A stretch of DNA of 44,902 nt, taken from the NCBI GenBank assembly GCA_021153985.1, contig JAJKJM010000027.1, positions 1 to 44,902 of the forward strand. Reading direction: 5' to 3'. Source of the DNA: Polaromonas sp. (GTDB lineage Bacteria; Pseudomonadota; Gammaproteobacteria; Burkholderiales; Burkholderiaceae_C). Numbering within the stretch: position 1 is the first letter of the stretch; the number at the start of each line of letters is the position of its first letter. Position numbers and translations under genes: made by a program. The notes below the pieces were generated by a model. It ran no database searches. It was not told the origin of the DNA and saw only the letters and a list, made by a program, of their open reading frames with translations. Shown one piece after another: positions 19,734 to 27,885 of the stretch.

Positions 19734-21089
19734 TCACATGCCTGACGGAAAGGTCTCGGGCGCCTCGCCGGTCTGCCACACCGGCCCCTTGTCCAGCGGC
19801 TCCAGCGCATGGGTTTCATCGATGTGGATCAAGGCATCGAACTGCGCGCTCAGGTGGGTGTGGAAGTAGTGGCTCTGGCGTTCGGTGTCGGGCCGGTAGA
19901 TCACGCCGATGGCACGCTGCAGCCGCAGCGGCCTGGCCAGCGTGGCAAGTTCGGTGTTGCCCCGCAGGTCCAGCCAGAAGCGGCTGTTTCCGGTGTGGTG
20001 CAGAACATCTTCCCAGCTGCCGGGCAGGCCGGGGCGCACGCGTTTGTGCTGCGGCGGCTCGTCCCAGTTCGAGGCCGCCGTGACCCCGCCGTGGTGGGTG
20101 CTGAAACCCACCAGCACGGCGCCTCCGTCATGGCGGTCGCGCATCAGCTGGCCCAGGTTCCACTCACCCCGCTCGCCCATTTCGGTGGCTGCCGCATCCC
20201 CCAGATGCGAGTTGTGGGCCCACACGGCCATGCGCGGCGGCGTGCCGCCGGCGCCCAGGTGGCGGTCCAGCGCACACAAGGTTTCTTCCATGTGGCTATC
20301 GCGCAGGTTCCATGACGACACCCGTCCACGGAACATGGTGCGGTAGTACTCTTCGGCGTTGCGCACCAGCCGTGCGTTTTGCTGTGCGTAAAACATCTCG
20401 TCGCGCTCCAGCCCGGGGGTGGGCGGCATCTCCCCGAAGCGGCGGTTCATGGCGCGCAGCTGTTGCACCACATCGTCTTCACAGCTAGGCGCCATGCCGA
20501 AACTGGCGGCATAGCCATAGGCCTGACTGTCTTGCGCGGTATGGTCAAAGCACGCGTAATGTTGGCGGGCCCGCTCCGCCGCGGCGGGGTCGGTGCGGTC
20601 CAGGTAGGCCAGCACTTCCTGGATAGAGGAAAACAGGCTGTAGAGGTCCATGCCGTAAAAGCCCACCTGCTGCGCTGGCGGGAGGCCGCTGTTGTGCTCG
20701 CGCAGCCACTCCACAAAATCGCGAACCACCGTATTGCGCCACATCCAAGCGGGGAAGCGTTCAAACCCCGCCAGGGCTTCCTCGGCATTGCGGTCGCCGG
20801 ACAGGCCACGCACATAACGGTTGACACGCAAGGCGTCAGGCCAGTCGGCTTCCACCGCCACAGCGGTGAAGCCCTTTTCGGTGATCAGGCGCCGGGTGAT
20901 GTTCACGCGCTCCTGGTAAAACTCGCGTGTGCCGTGGGAGGCCTCGCCAATCAGGACAAAACGCGCCGGGCCGATCAACTGCAGCAAGCCGTCGTAATCG
21001 TGTGGATTGCCGGTCAGCGGCTGCTGGTGCCTCTGCAGGCTCTCCAGCAGTTTTGGGTCCGTCCGGGAAGGCGTGTGCTGCGGGGTCAT
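19734..21089 (-). CDS. Erythromycin esterase-like family protein
   Basis: Member of the EreA/EreB-like hydrolase superfamily; true substrate unknown. The 451 residues carry the active-site features Glu49 and His52 in LIGEASHGT and Glu80 in VAVEADWPD, followed by family-typical sequence WMWRNTVVRDFVEWLREHN and FYGMDLYSLFSS. Chromosomal homologues like this one occur next to phosphoribosyltransferases and are not proven macrolide esterases, so a resistance role should not be assumed. Its ATG overlaps the stop of the phosphoribosyltransferase upstream (ATGA at 21086-21089). No signal peptide is seen. Confidence 0.9.
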   Translation of the reverse strand: MTPQHTPSRTDPKLLESLQRHQQPLTGNPHDYDGLLQLIGPARFVLIGEASHGTREFYQERVNITRRLITEKGFTAVAVEADWPDALRVNRYVRGLSGDRNAEEALAGFERFPAWMWRNTVVRDFVEWLREHNSGLPPAQQVGFYGMDLYSLFSSIQEVLAYLDRTDPAAAERARQHYACFDHTAQDSQAYGYAASFGMAPSCEDDVVQQLRAMNRRFGEMPPTPGLERDEMFYAQQNARLVRNAEEYYRTMFRGRVSSWNLRDSHMEETLCALDRHLGAGGTPPRMAVWAHNSHLGDAAATEMGERGEWNLGQLMRDRHDGGAVLVGFSTHHGGVTAASNWDEPPQHKRVRPGLPGSWEDVLHHTGNSRFWLDLRGNTELATLARPLRLQRAIGVIYRPDTERQSHYFHTHLSAQFDALIHIDETHALEPLDKGPVWQTGEAPETFPSGM

Positions 21090-21778
21090 GGGACATCCTC
21101 ACGGGGTTTCAGGTGGACGGAGCGGGCATGCAGGCGGCGTGAATCTTCCAGCAAGGTGTGTACCTCGTCGTCGCTCATCTGCGGGAACTCGCGGTACCAC
21201 AGGCCGACCGCGCGAAAGGGTTCGGGCATGGCGGGGCAGACCACTTCATCGGCCACGTCCTGCAGTTCGCGGCAGCTCTCGGCAGCGCCGACCGGCACGG
21301 CGGCCACCAGCCAGGCCGGCTTCTGCTGCCGCACGGCCAGCAGCGCGGCGCGCATGGTCGCGCCGGTGGCCAGCCCGTCGTCGATCACGACCACCGTACG
21401 CCCAAGCGGATCGATGGCCGGGCGTTCGCCCCGGTAAAGCTGTTCGCGCCGCACCAGCTCGGCCTGCTCGCGCGCGACCAGCCCGGCCAACGCGTCGGGC
21501 GGCACTGTCATGCCAGGCAAGGGGTTCATCACACGCACACCGCCGCTGGCAATGGCGCCGATGGCAAATTCCTCGTGGCCCGGAAAACCCAGCTTGCGCA
21601 CCACAAGAATGTCCAGCGGCGCTTCCAGTGCCGAGGCGACTTCGGCGCCCACCGGCACGCCGCCACGCGGCAGGGCCAGCACCAGCAGGTTGGGCCGCTC
21701 GCGGCAGTGGGCCAGCGCGTCGGCCAGCACGCGGCCGGCCTGGCGCCGGTTTTCATAAGGAAGGCGCGGGGCTGCCAT
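21086..21778 (-). CDS. Phosphoribosyltransferase domain protein
   Basis: PRTase-fold protein of 230 residues. The PRPP-binding loop VVVIDDGLATGATM is at residues 129-142, and LALPRGGVPVGAEVA (34-48) and VVRKLGFPGHEEFAIGAIA (59-77) are the conserved blocks of this uncharacterised group. The acceptor base or other substrate is unknown. In some bacteria the same PRTase is fused to a dienelactone-hydrolase-like domain; here the hydrolase is the next gene upstream and overlaps it by 26 bases. It also overlaps the esterase-like gene downstream, giving a tightly coupled three-gene unit. Confidence 0.9.
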   Translation of the reverse strand: MAAPRLPYENRRQAGRVLADALAHCRERPNLLVLALPRGGVPVGAEVASALEAPLDILVVRKLGFPGHEEFAIGAIASGGVRVMNPLPGMTVPPDALAGLVAREQAELVRREQLYRGERPAIDPLGRTVVVIDDGLATGATMRAALLAVRQQKPAWLVAAVPVGAAESCRELQDVADEVVCPAMPEPFRAVGLWYREFPQMSDDEVHTLLEDSRRLHARSVHLKPREDVP

Positions 21779-22499
21779 GCTGCATGCCGGAGTGGATGCC
21801 GGGGTGGATGCCAGAGGTTCTGGCGGTTACAAGGTAGGTGCTGAACCAGTTGGCCGCCAGCTGGGCCACTTGCTCAAGGGTGCCGCGTTCCTCGAACAAG
21901 TGTGTGGCGCCCGGCACAATCGCGAGCTCTTTTTCGCATCGCAAATGCTCATAGGCTTGTTCGTTGAGCGTGATGACTTCTTCGTCGGCGCCGCCGGCGA
22001 TGAGCAGCGTGGGTGCTGTCACCGCCGCCAATGCCACCGGACCGGCGAGGTCGGGGCGGCCGCTGCGCGAAACCACCGCGGCAATACGTTTGCCGAGCCG
22101 CGCCGCGGCAATCAGCGCCGCGGCACTGCCCGTGCTGGCGCCGAAGTAGCCGATAGCGGCCTGCTCCAGGCCCGGCTGGGCGAGCACCCATTCGGTGGCT
22201 TGCTGCATACGGCCGGTCAGCAGGGCGATGTCAAAGCGGTGTTCACGCGTATGGATGTCTACCTGCTCCTCCTCCACGGTGAGCAGGTCAAACAGCAGGG
22301 TGGCAATGCCTGCGTGCTGGAGTGCCTGCGCGACTTGCCGGTTGCGCGCGCTGTGCCGGCCGCTGCCGCTACCGTGGGCAAACAGCACCACGCCCTGGGC
22401 GCCGGCGGGCAAGACGAGGTCGCCATACAGCCAGGCTTGAGCGCAGGGAATCCGGACCTCGCGGCTCGCTGGAGCGAGGTCGGCATGGGGCAGATTCAT
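21753..22499 (-). CDS. Alpha/beta hydrolase, dienelactone hydrolase-like
   Basis: Cytoplasmic alpha/beta hydrolase of unknown substrate. The ATG at 22499 (MNLPHADLAPASREVRIPCA) is chosen because family similarity begins here; the frame extends 51 residues further upstream without it. In the 248-residue form the nucleophile Ser122 is in YFGASTG, Asp172 in AGGADEEV and His200 in PGATHLFEE, with the oxyanion region VVLFAHGSGSGRHS. It is first in the unit with the phosphoribosyltransferase and the esterase-like protein, and its last codons overlap the next start. The C-terminus (TSGIHPGIHSGMQHG) has a small repeat. Confidence 0.88.
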   Translation of the reverse strand: MNLPHADLAPASREVRIPCAQAWLYGDLVLPAGAQGVVLFAHGSGSGRHSARNRQVAQALQHAGIATLLFDLLTVEEEQVDIHTREHRFDIALLTGRMQQATEWVLAQPGLEQAAIGYFGASTGSAAALIAAARLGKRIAAVVSRSGRPDLAGPVALAAVTAPTLLIAGGADEEVITLNEQAYEHLRCEKELAIVPGATHLFEERGTLEQVAQLAANWFSTYLVTARTSGIHPGIHSGMQHGSPAPSL

Positions 22500-22750
22500 G
22501 GTGGGGTATCTCCGTGGTATCTCCATCAGAGAAACCACAGTAAGGCCAGCCGGCATGCCCGCCCATCGGACCAGTCCTACTTGCCCGTCAGACGCCGCAT
22601 GCTGCCGCTGCCGCCCGGTTTGAGATGAAAGTGGCTCCAGCCCAATGGACATCGGTACGTGCAGCTATGAAATCAGGAGCAATTCGCGCGGCGCTGGGGG
22701 CCGCTGAAAGCTGCATTGGCGCCTGCAGGCGGACCTGCCACAGCTGGCGT
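22500..22750. other. Intergenic region between hydrolase and response regulator
   Basis: 251 bases without a supported gene. They contain the direct repeat GGAGATACC on the minus strand just upstream of the hydrolase ATG, a copy of the dispersed element at 22619-22680, and GC-rich palindromes near 22720-22745 (GCGCCTGCAGGCGG) that could end the receiver gene. Confidence 0.5.
22619..22680 (-). repeat. Dispersed ~65-bp element, copy E (intergenic)
   Basis: On the minus strand it reads GCTCCTGATTTCATAGCTGC and continues to TTGGGCTGGAGCCACTTTC, matching copies A and C. It is intergenic. Confidence 0.65.
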
Positions 22751-23230
22751 TTAGCGCCTGTCCGTGTCGTTGGTCTCTGCACTGCTTTGCTGCATGGCCA
22801 GCTCCAGCAGCTTGCTGTAGTTTTCCAGTTTTTTGTACAGCAGGCGCACTTCCAGCGCGTTGTGGATGCGCGTCTTGACTTCCACCAGGTCAAACGGTTT
22901 GCTGATGAAGTCCTTGGCGCCGGCCTGCAGGGCGCGCAGCTTGTGGGCCGGCTCTGCCGTCAGCACGATGACCGAGAGGTATTTGTCGTGCTTGTCTTCC
23001 TTGAGCGCTTCCATCACCTGAAAGCCATCCATGCCGGGCATCTTCAGGTCGAGCAGGATCAGGTCGTAGCGATGTTCCGCATGAAGCGCTGCCACCTCCA
23101 GCGGATTGGTGGTGGAGCTGACCTGGGTGTAGCCGGCGCCTGCCAGCAACTGCTCAAGCAGCTGCACATTGACGGGCTGGTCGTCTACGATCAGGACGGT
23201 GGCATGAAGGATGTCGAATTCGGTGTTCAT
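22751..23230 (-). CDS. Response regulator receiver-domain protein
   Basis: CheY-like receiver domain with a short helical tail and no DNA-binding or enzymatic output domain. Asp61 in LILLDLKMPG is the expected phosphoacceptor; Asp16/Asp17 (VDDQP), Thr91 (VLTAEP) and Lys111 (ISKPFD) complete the site. The last 40 residues (VRLLYKKLENYSKLLELAM) look like a coiled coil, as in receivers that regulate partner proteins. Its ATG overlaps the stop of the hybrid kinase upstream by four bases, so the kinase is its likely phosphodonor. Confidence 0.92.
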   Translation of the reverse strand: MNTEFDILHATVLIVDDQPVNVQLLEQLLAGAGYTQVSSTTNPLEVAALHAEHRYDLILLDLKMPGMDGFQVMEALKEDKHDKYLSVIVLTAEPAHKLRALQAGAKDFISKPFDLVEVKTRIHNALEVRLLYKKLENYSKLLELAMQQSSAETNDTDRR

Positions 23231-24933
23231 GGCGTAACTCCTTTGGCCGCAGCCCCGTCTTTTTTGCTTTTTGCCAGCGTGAACATCAGGTCCAGGGTTT
23301 CCATAAACTCGTTGATCTTGATGGGCTTGGTGAGATAACGGAAGAAGCCGGCCTCCAGGCCTTTTTCAATGTCGCGGGGCATGGCGTTGGCGCTGAGCGC
23401 CACCACGGGGATACCCCGCGTCAACGGGTCTTCTGAAAGAATTTTCATGGCGGTGATGCCGCTGATGCCGGGAAGGTTGATGTCCATCAGCACGAAGTCC
23501 GGCAGCGAAGCCCTGGCAATGGCGATCCCGCTGATGCCGTCGCGCGCTGACAGCAGGCGGAAGTCTGCACGCCTTGCGATCAGGTCTTCCACAAGCATCA
23601 GGTTGGCCGGGTTGTCTTCAACGTAGAGCACCGTGCAGGTTTGCAGGTCCGCAGGCTCATGCGCCGCGGGCCCGAGCGCAAGATTGAGCAGCTCCGGCGA
23701 AAATTTCTGCTCGGTGGTGATGTTCAGTTCGATCCAGAACATGCTGCCTTTGCCGACCGCGCTTTCCACGCCGATGGCTCCGCCCATCAGTTCAACCAGC
23801 CGTTTGGTCATGACAAGGCCTATGCCTGTGCCCTGTTCGGTGCTGGCTTCCTGGCCGAGGCGGTTAAAAGGCTGAAACAGCTGATCGATTTTCTCCCGGG
23901 CCAGTCCTTCGCCGGTGTCTTCCACGCAAATGCGGATGCGGCCGGGCGTGAGGCCGACGCATTTGATCGTCACCTTGCCGTGCTCGGTGTTGTATTTGAT
24001 GGCGTTGGACAGCAGGTTGATCAGCACCTGCTTGAGGCGCGTACGGTCCACGTTGACAAAGATGGGGGAGTCCAGCTCCGGGAAGCTCACGGCGATGCCG
24101 CGCTTTTCGGCCTGGGACTCGATCATGGTCTCGCATTCGCGCATGACTTCGGCCAGCGACACCGGCTCCAGCGACAAAGAGAGCTTGCCGGATTCGATCA
24201 GCGCCAGGTCCAGGATTTCATTGATGAGGTCCAGCAGGTACCAGCCGGCCTGGAGGATCTGGTCCACGCTGCGTTTTTGCGATGGCGTCGGCTCCGGCGT
24301 TCCGGACTCGATCAGCTGCGCAAAGCCGAGGATGGCGCTGAGCGGCGTACGCAGCTCGTGGCTCATGCTGGAGAGGAAATCCGATTTGGCGAGGTTGGCT
24401 TTTTCGGCCACCGCCATGGATTCCTTCAGGGCGACTTCAACCTGCTTGCGCACCGAGTTGTCCGTACCGATCAGCAGATAGCCAATGATGGTGCCCAGGT
24501 CGTCGCGCAAGGCAGTGATCGACACGATGGCCGGAAAGCGGCTGCCGTCCTTGCAGATGTAGGTCAGCTCGTAGATGTCTTCAATGCCGCGCGAGGCCTT
24601 GAAGGCCAGCGCCTCGAAGCCCGGCGTGATGGTGGTGGCGAGCTCAGCGCTCAGCGCCTGGGCGCGCGCCATCACCTCTTGCGGGTCGTGGATGTCGCTG
24701 GGGTTAATTTTGTTGACGACCTCGGCGGCCATATAGCCCAGCATGCGCTCGGCGCCGACGTTGAAGAGCTGGATGATGCCTTTTTCATCGGTCGCGATGA
24801 TGGAGAAATTCTCACTCGTCAGGATGGCGGTCTGCAGCGCGCCGGTTTTCAGCAAGGCCTCCTGGCGCTTGACCTCGATGCCGTCGGCTTTGGCGAGCGC
24901 ATCAAGGGCGCTCAGGCTGGGAAGGGGTGACAT
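23227..24933 (-). CDS. Hybrid sensor histidine kinase (PAS-HisKA-HATPase-REC)
   Basis: Cytoplasmic-looking sensor kinase of 568 residues with no membrane segment. Order: short N-terminal helix, PAS domain about 35-160 (SIIATDEKGIIQLFNVGAER), HisKA with His192 in MSHELRTPLSAILGF, HATPase with N box NLLSNAIKYN (306-315) and G boxes EDTGEGLA and GTGIGL, then a C-terminal receiver with Asp484 in VLMDINLPG. The stimulus is unknown. The separate receiver protein directly downstream gives a probable phosphorelay or branched output. The expected His-phosphotransfer protein is not in this window. Confidence 0.93.
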   Translation of the reverse strand: MSPLPSLSALDALAKADGIEVKRQEALLKTGALQTAILTSENFSIIATDEKGIIQLFNVGAERMLGYMAAEVVNKINPSDIHDPQEVMARAQALSAELATTITPGFEALAFKASRGIEDIYELTYICKDGSRFPAIVSITALRDDLGTIIGYLLIGTDNSVRKQVEVALKESMAVAEKANLAKSDFLSSMSHELRTPLSAILGFAQLIESGTPEPTPSQKRSVDQILQAGWYLLDLINEILDLALIESGKLSLSLEPVSLAEVMRECETMIESQAEKRGIAVSFPELDSPIFVNVDRTRLKQVLINLLSNAIKYNTEHGKVTIKCVGLTPGRIRICVEDTGEGLAREKIDQLFQPFNRLGQEASTEQGTGIGLVMTKRLVELMGGAIGVESAVGKGSMFWIELNITTEQKFSPELLNLALGPAAHEPADLQTCTVLYVEDNPANLMLVEDLIARRADFRLLSARDGISGIAIARASLPDFVLMDINLPGISGITAMKILSEDPLTRGIPVVALSANAMPRDIEKGLEAGFFRYLTKPIKINEFMETLDLMFTLAKSKKDGAAAKGVTP

Positions 24934-25154
24934 GGGCCATGTTCCTGTGAAAGTAACGACGGATCGTGCTGTGTGGCGCTGCGGGAGCAGCGTGTCTACG
25001 ATCCTGGCCGGGGAGATGCGTGAAGTCCTGTGAAAGGACTCAGGCAGTTTACAGGACTAAGCGGGAAAGTCCATGCGCAAGGAGTGGCGAGGGCCAGGCC
25101 GCTCGCCTGCATCACGCATCAATGACGCCTGTAACGCCAGCAGCAGGACTCCGC

Positions 25155-25787
25155 TCAGGTGTTGGCGCGGCGGTAAAACGCCAGCGAGCCGGCCAGCGCC
25201 AGCAGCGCGCCGCCGCAGGCGCGGTCTATCCAGCGGGTGGCCGAGGCCTTGAGCAGGCGGATCGCTTTCGCGCCGATAAAGGCATAAGCAAACATGACGG
25301 AAAAATCGATGCCCGCGAACACCAGCGAGATGGCGATGTACTGCGGCGCTTGTGCAGCCGCCGGGTCGATGAACTGGGGCAGCAGGGCGGAGCAGAAGAG
25401 GTAGCCCTTGGGGTTGGTCACCGCCACCAGAAAAGACTTCATGAAAATCGCGCGGCCGCTGTGTTGCGTGCCGGCGGCGCTTTCTGCGGGAATCTCAAAC
25501 CCGCCGCGCGAGCGCAGCAGCCGGATGCCCAGCCAGGCCAGGTACACGGCGCCGGCCCACTTGAGCACGGAAAACCAGAACTCGGATGCCGCCAGCAGGG
25601 CGCCCAGGCCCAGAGCCACCGCGCCCACCAGCACAAAATCGGACATCACCGCACCCAGCATGCCCGGCACAGAGCGCCGCACGCCGTAGCGCGAGCCATT
25701 GGCCAGCGCCAGCAGTACCGTGGGGCCGGGCGTGGCAATGGCTACCAGCGCGACGACGGAAAAGAGCAGCAGGGTGGTGGTGTTCAT
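25155..25787 (-). CDS. LysE/RhtB-family amino-acid exporter
   Basis: Inner-membrane exporter of the LysE/RhtB superfamily; likely substrate a neutral amino acid or derivative, not determinable here. The 210 residues show five to six hydrophobic segments. Family hallmarks are ALVAIATPGPTVLLALANGSRYGVRRSVPGMLGAV near the N-terminus and FMKSFLVAVTNPKGYLFCSALLPQF in the middle. Its start overlaps the stop of the DUF1272 gene (25784-25787). Confidence 0.92.
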   Translation of the reverse strand: MNTTTLLLFSVVALVAIATPGPTVLLALANGSRYGVRRSVPGMLGAVMSDFVLVGAVALGLGALLAASEFWFSVLKWAGAVYLAWLGIRLLRSRGGFEIPAESAAGTQHSGRAIFMKSFLVAVTNPKGYLFCSALLPQFIDPAAAQAPQYIAISLVFAGIDFSVMFAYAFIGAKAIRLLKASATRWIDRACGGALLALAGSLAFYRRANT

Positions 25788-26032
25788 GCGGCGGCTCCGC
25801 AGCCTTGGGGCTTGTAAACGCGCTCGGTCGAGGGCGGGTATTTGGCCAGCTTGCCGGCCGGGCGGCGCGGCCGGACGGTAAATTCACCACCGCAATTGGG
25901 ACAGGCACCGTTGAGCCTGGTCTCGACGCAGTCGGCGCAGAAGGTGCATTCAAAGGTACAGATGCGCGCGTCGGGCGACTCGTTGGGCAGGTCGCGGTTG
26001 CAGCATTCGCAGTTGGGACGGAGTTGAAGCAT
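25784..26032 (-). CDS. DUF1272 small cysteine-rich (zinc-binding) protein
   Basis: 82-residue protein with nine cysteines in CECCNRDL, ICTFECTFCADCVETRL and CPNCGGEF, a pattern typical of DUF1272 and consistent with two zinc sites. The ATG at 26032 (MLQLRPNCE) is the family start; upstream in-frame sequence is repeat-derived. It overlaps the LysE-type exporter by ATGA. A basic stretch (VRPRRPAGK) follows the cysteines. Molecular function unknown. Confidence 0.88.
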   Translation of the reverse strand: MLQLRPNCECCNRDLPNESPDARICTFECTFCADCVETRLNGACPNCGGEFTVRPRRPAGKLAKYPPSTERVYKPQGCGAAA

Positions 26033-26103
26033 GTGAGATCCTGTTGGATGGTGGATTGACCCGATGCTAAAGAAAAACCCGCGCCATGGAAAGCGCGGTG
26101 TTG

Positions 26104-26297
26104 CTCCTTCCCCGCTGGGGAAAGGCGGGGATGGGGCTCGCGGCGGTGGATATTGCGCCGCTATGCAGAGGCCGCAGCCCTGTCTTGCAGACCGCAGCCC
26201 ACGCTGAGCCTGGGCTTCTTCGCGCTGTCCGGATGCGCGCAGGCGCATCCAGAGCCGCAGCGCTCAGCCCCAACCCTCTCCCCAGGGGGCGAGGGAG
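26104..26297. repeat. Inverted pair of GC-rich palindromic repeats
   Basis: A block starting CTCCTTCCCCGCTGGGGAAA at 26104 and a block ending CCCCAGGGGGCGAGGGAG at 26297 are related in inverted orientation and enclose about 125 bases, which themselves contain a perfect hairpin GGATGCGC-GCAG-GCGCATCC at 26231-26250. Such CTCCC...GGGGAG blocks are common dispersed intergenic repeats in proteobacteria. The pair occupies most of the gap between DUF1272 and argA. Confidence 0.65.
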
Positions 26298-26310
26298 TGA
26301 ATCCAGGCTC

Positions 26311-27660
26311 TCAGGATAATTTCTTGACCAGCACCTGGCTCTTGCGGTCCCAGTTGTACTTTCGCTTGCGGGCATCGGGCAGCCAGTCCGGGTCTACCTG
26401 GGCAAAGCCGCGTTTGATGAACCAGTGCATGGTGCGGGTAGTCAAGACAAAAATGCTTTGCAAGCCGGCGGCGCGGGCGCGCTGCTCGATGCGTTTGAGG
26501 ATTTTTTCGCCGTCGCCCTGGCCCTGGCTTTGCGGCGATACCGTCAGCGCCGCCATTTCGGCGGTCTTGGCTTCAGGGTAAGGGTAGAGCGCCGCACAGG
26601 CAAAGATCACGCCGTCGTGCTCGATGATGCTGTAGTTGGCGGCGTCGCGCTCAATCTCGGTGCGGCTGCGCTTGACGAGGGTGCCGTCGTTTTCAAAGGG
26701 CTCGATCAGCTGCAGGATGCCGCCCACGTCGTCTTCGGTGGCTTCGCGCAGTTCCTCGAGCTTCTCGTCGATCACCATGGTGCCTATGCCATCGTGCACA
26801 TAGATTTCCAGCAGCAGGGAGCCGTCTACGGAAAAGGGCAGGATGTGGCTGCGCTCCACGCCGGCCTTGCAGGCCTTGACGCAATGCTGCAGGTAAAACG
26901 CGGTGTCGGTGGGACGCTCGCCATTGGGCAGGGTGGCCAGGAGTTTTTCGGCGGCGGCCAGCGGCAGCTCGGTGTCGATGGGGTTGTCTTCGCTTTCGGG
27001 CTGGTCGTGGTGGATACGAATGCCGGGGATCTCGGTCAAAAAGATCAGCTTGTCGGCCTGCATGGCAATCGCCACCGAGGTGGCGACTTCTTCCATCGTC
27101 AGGTTGAAAGCCTCACCAGTAGGGGAGAAACCAAAGGGCGAGAGCAGCACCATGGCGCCGAAGTCGAGCACCCGGCCGATGGCGGCGGTGTCTACCTTGC
27201 GCACCATGCCCGAGTGCTTGAAGTCCACACCATCCAGAATGCCCACCGGCCGCGCCGTGAGGAAGTTGCCGGAAATCACCCGCACCGTGGAGCCCGCCAT
27301 CGGGGTGTTGGGCAGGCCCTGGCTGAAGGCGGCTTCGATTTCGTAACGCAGCTGGCCGGCGGCTTCCTGGGCGCTGTCCAGGGCGACTTCGTCGGTGATG
27401 CGCATGCCGTGGGAGTATTTGGCGGTGTGGCCTTTGGCCTTGAGCTGCTCGTTGACCTGCGGGCGAAAGCCGTGCACCAGGACGATTTTCACGCCCATGC
27501 TCTGGATCAGCGCCAGGTCCTGCGCAATGTGCTGCAGCTTGCCGGCGGCAATCGCCTCGCCGGCGATGCCCACCACAAAGGTTTTGCCGCGGTGCGTATG
27601 GATGTAGGGCGCTACCGAGCGGAACCAGGGCACAAAGGTGAAATTGAAGACGGTAGACAT
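26311..27660 (-). CDS. argA: N-acetylglutamate synthase (amino-acid N-acetyltransferase)
   Basis: Catalyses acetyl-CoA + glutamate to N-acetylglutamate, the first step of arginine synthesis. The 449 residues contain an amino-acid-kinase-like N-terminal domain (FVVGIAGEAIAAGKLQHIAQDL, IVLVHGFRPQVNEQL) and a C-terminal GNAT domain (AALTVSPQSQGQGDGEKILKRIEQRAR) with the acetyl-CoA loop QSQGQGDG. This is the classical ArgA layout and length. Arginine feedback through the kinase-like domain is expected from the family. No arginine operator was recognised. Confidence 0.95.
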   Translation of the reverse strand: MSTVFNFTFVPWFRSVAPYIHTHRGKTFVVGIAGEAIAAGKLQHIAQDLALIQSMGVKIVLVHGFRPQVNEQLKAKGHTAKYSHGMRITDEVALDSAQEAAGQLRYEIEAAFSQGLPNTPMAGSTVRVISGNFLTARPVGILDGVDFKHSGMVRKVDTAAIGRVLDFGAMVLLSPFGFSPTGEAFNLTMEEVATSVAIAMQADKLIFLTEIPGIRIHHDQPESEDNPIDTELPLAAAEKLLATLPNGERPTDTAFYLQHCVKACKAGVERSHILPFSVDGSLLLEIYVHDGIGTMVIDEKLEELREATEDDVGGILQLIEPFENDGTLVKRSRTEIERDAANYSIIEHDGVIFACAALYPYPEAKTAEMAALTVSPQSQGQGDGEKILKRIEQRARAAGLQSIFVLTTRTMHWFIKRGFAQVDPDWLPDARKRKYNWDRKSQVLVKKLS

Positions 27661-27885
27661 GGGCGCGCTTTCGGGGGCGGTTGGGTCAGGTCGGTCGCAG
27701 CCGGGAAGAGGGTGGCCGGAGGGCGAGGCGGGCCTCCTGGCGCGGCTTTTCCCCGGTCAATGAAAAGTCCAGTGAGTGTAAGGGAGACAGGGCCGCCCTG
27801 AGGCCGCCTCGCAGGGCCGGCCGGCTCCCGGCGTACCCTTTTTAGGGGTGGCGGAACACGGCGCGGCGGGTTATGGTCGGGAGTG

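Noticed and set aside
19734..21089. Antibiotic (macrolide) resistance gene
   Set aside because: Only the superfamily is supported; the gene sits in a chromosomal metabolic-looking unit with a phosphoribosyltransferase, so resistance is not claimed.
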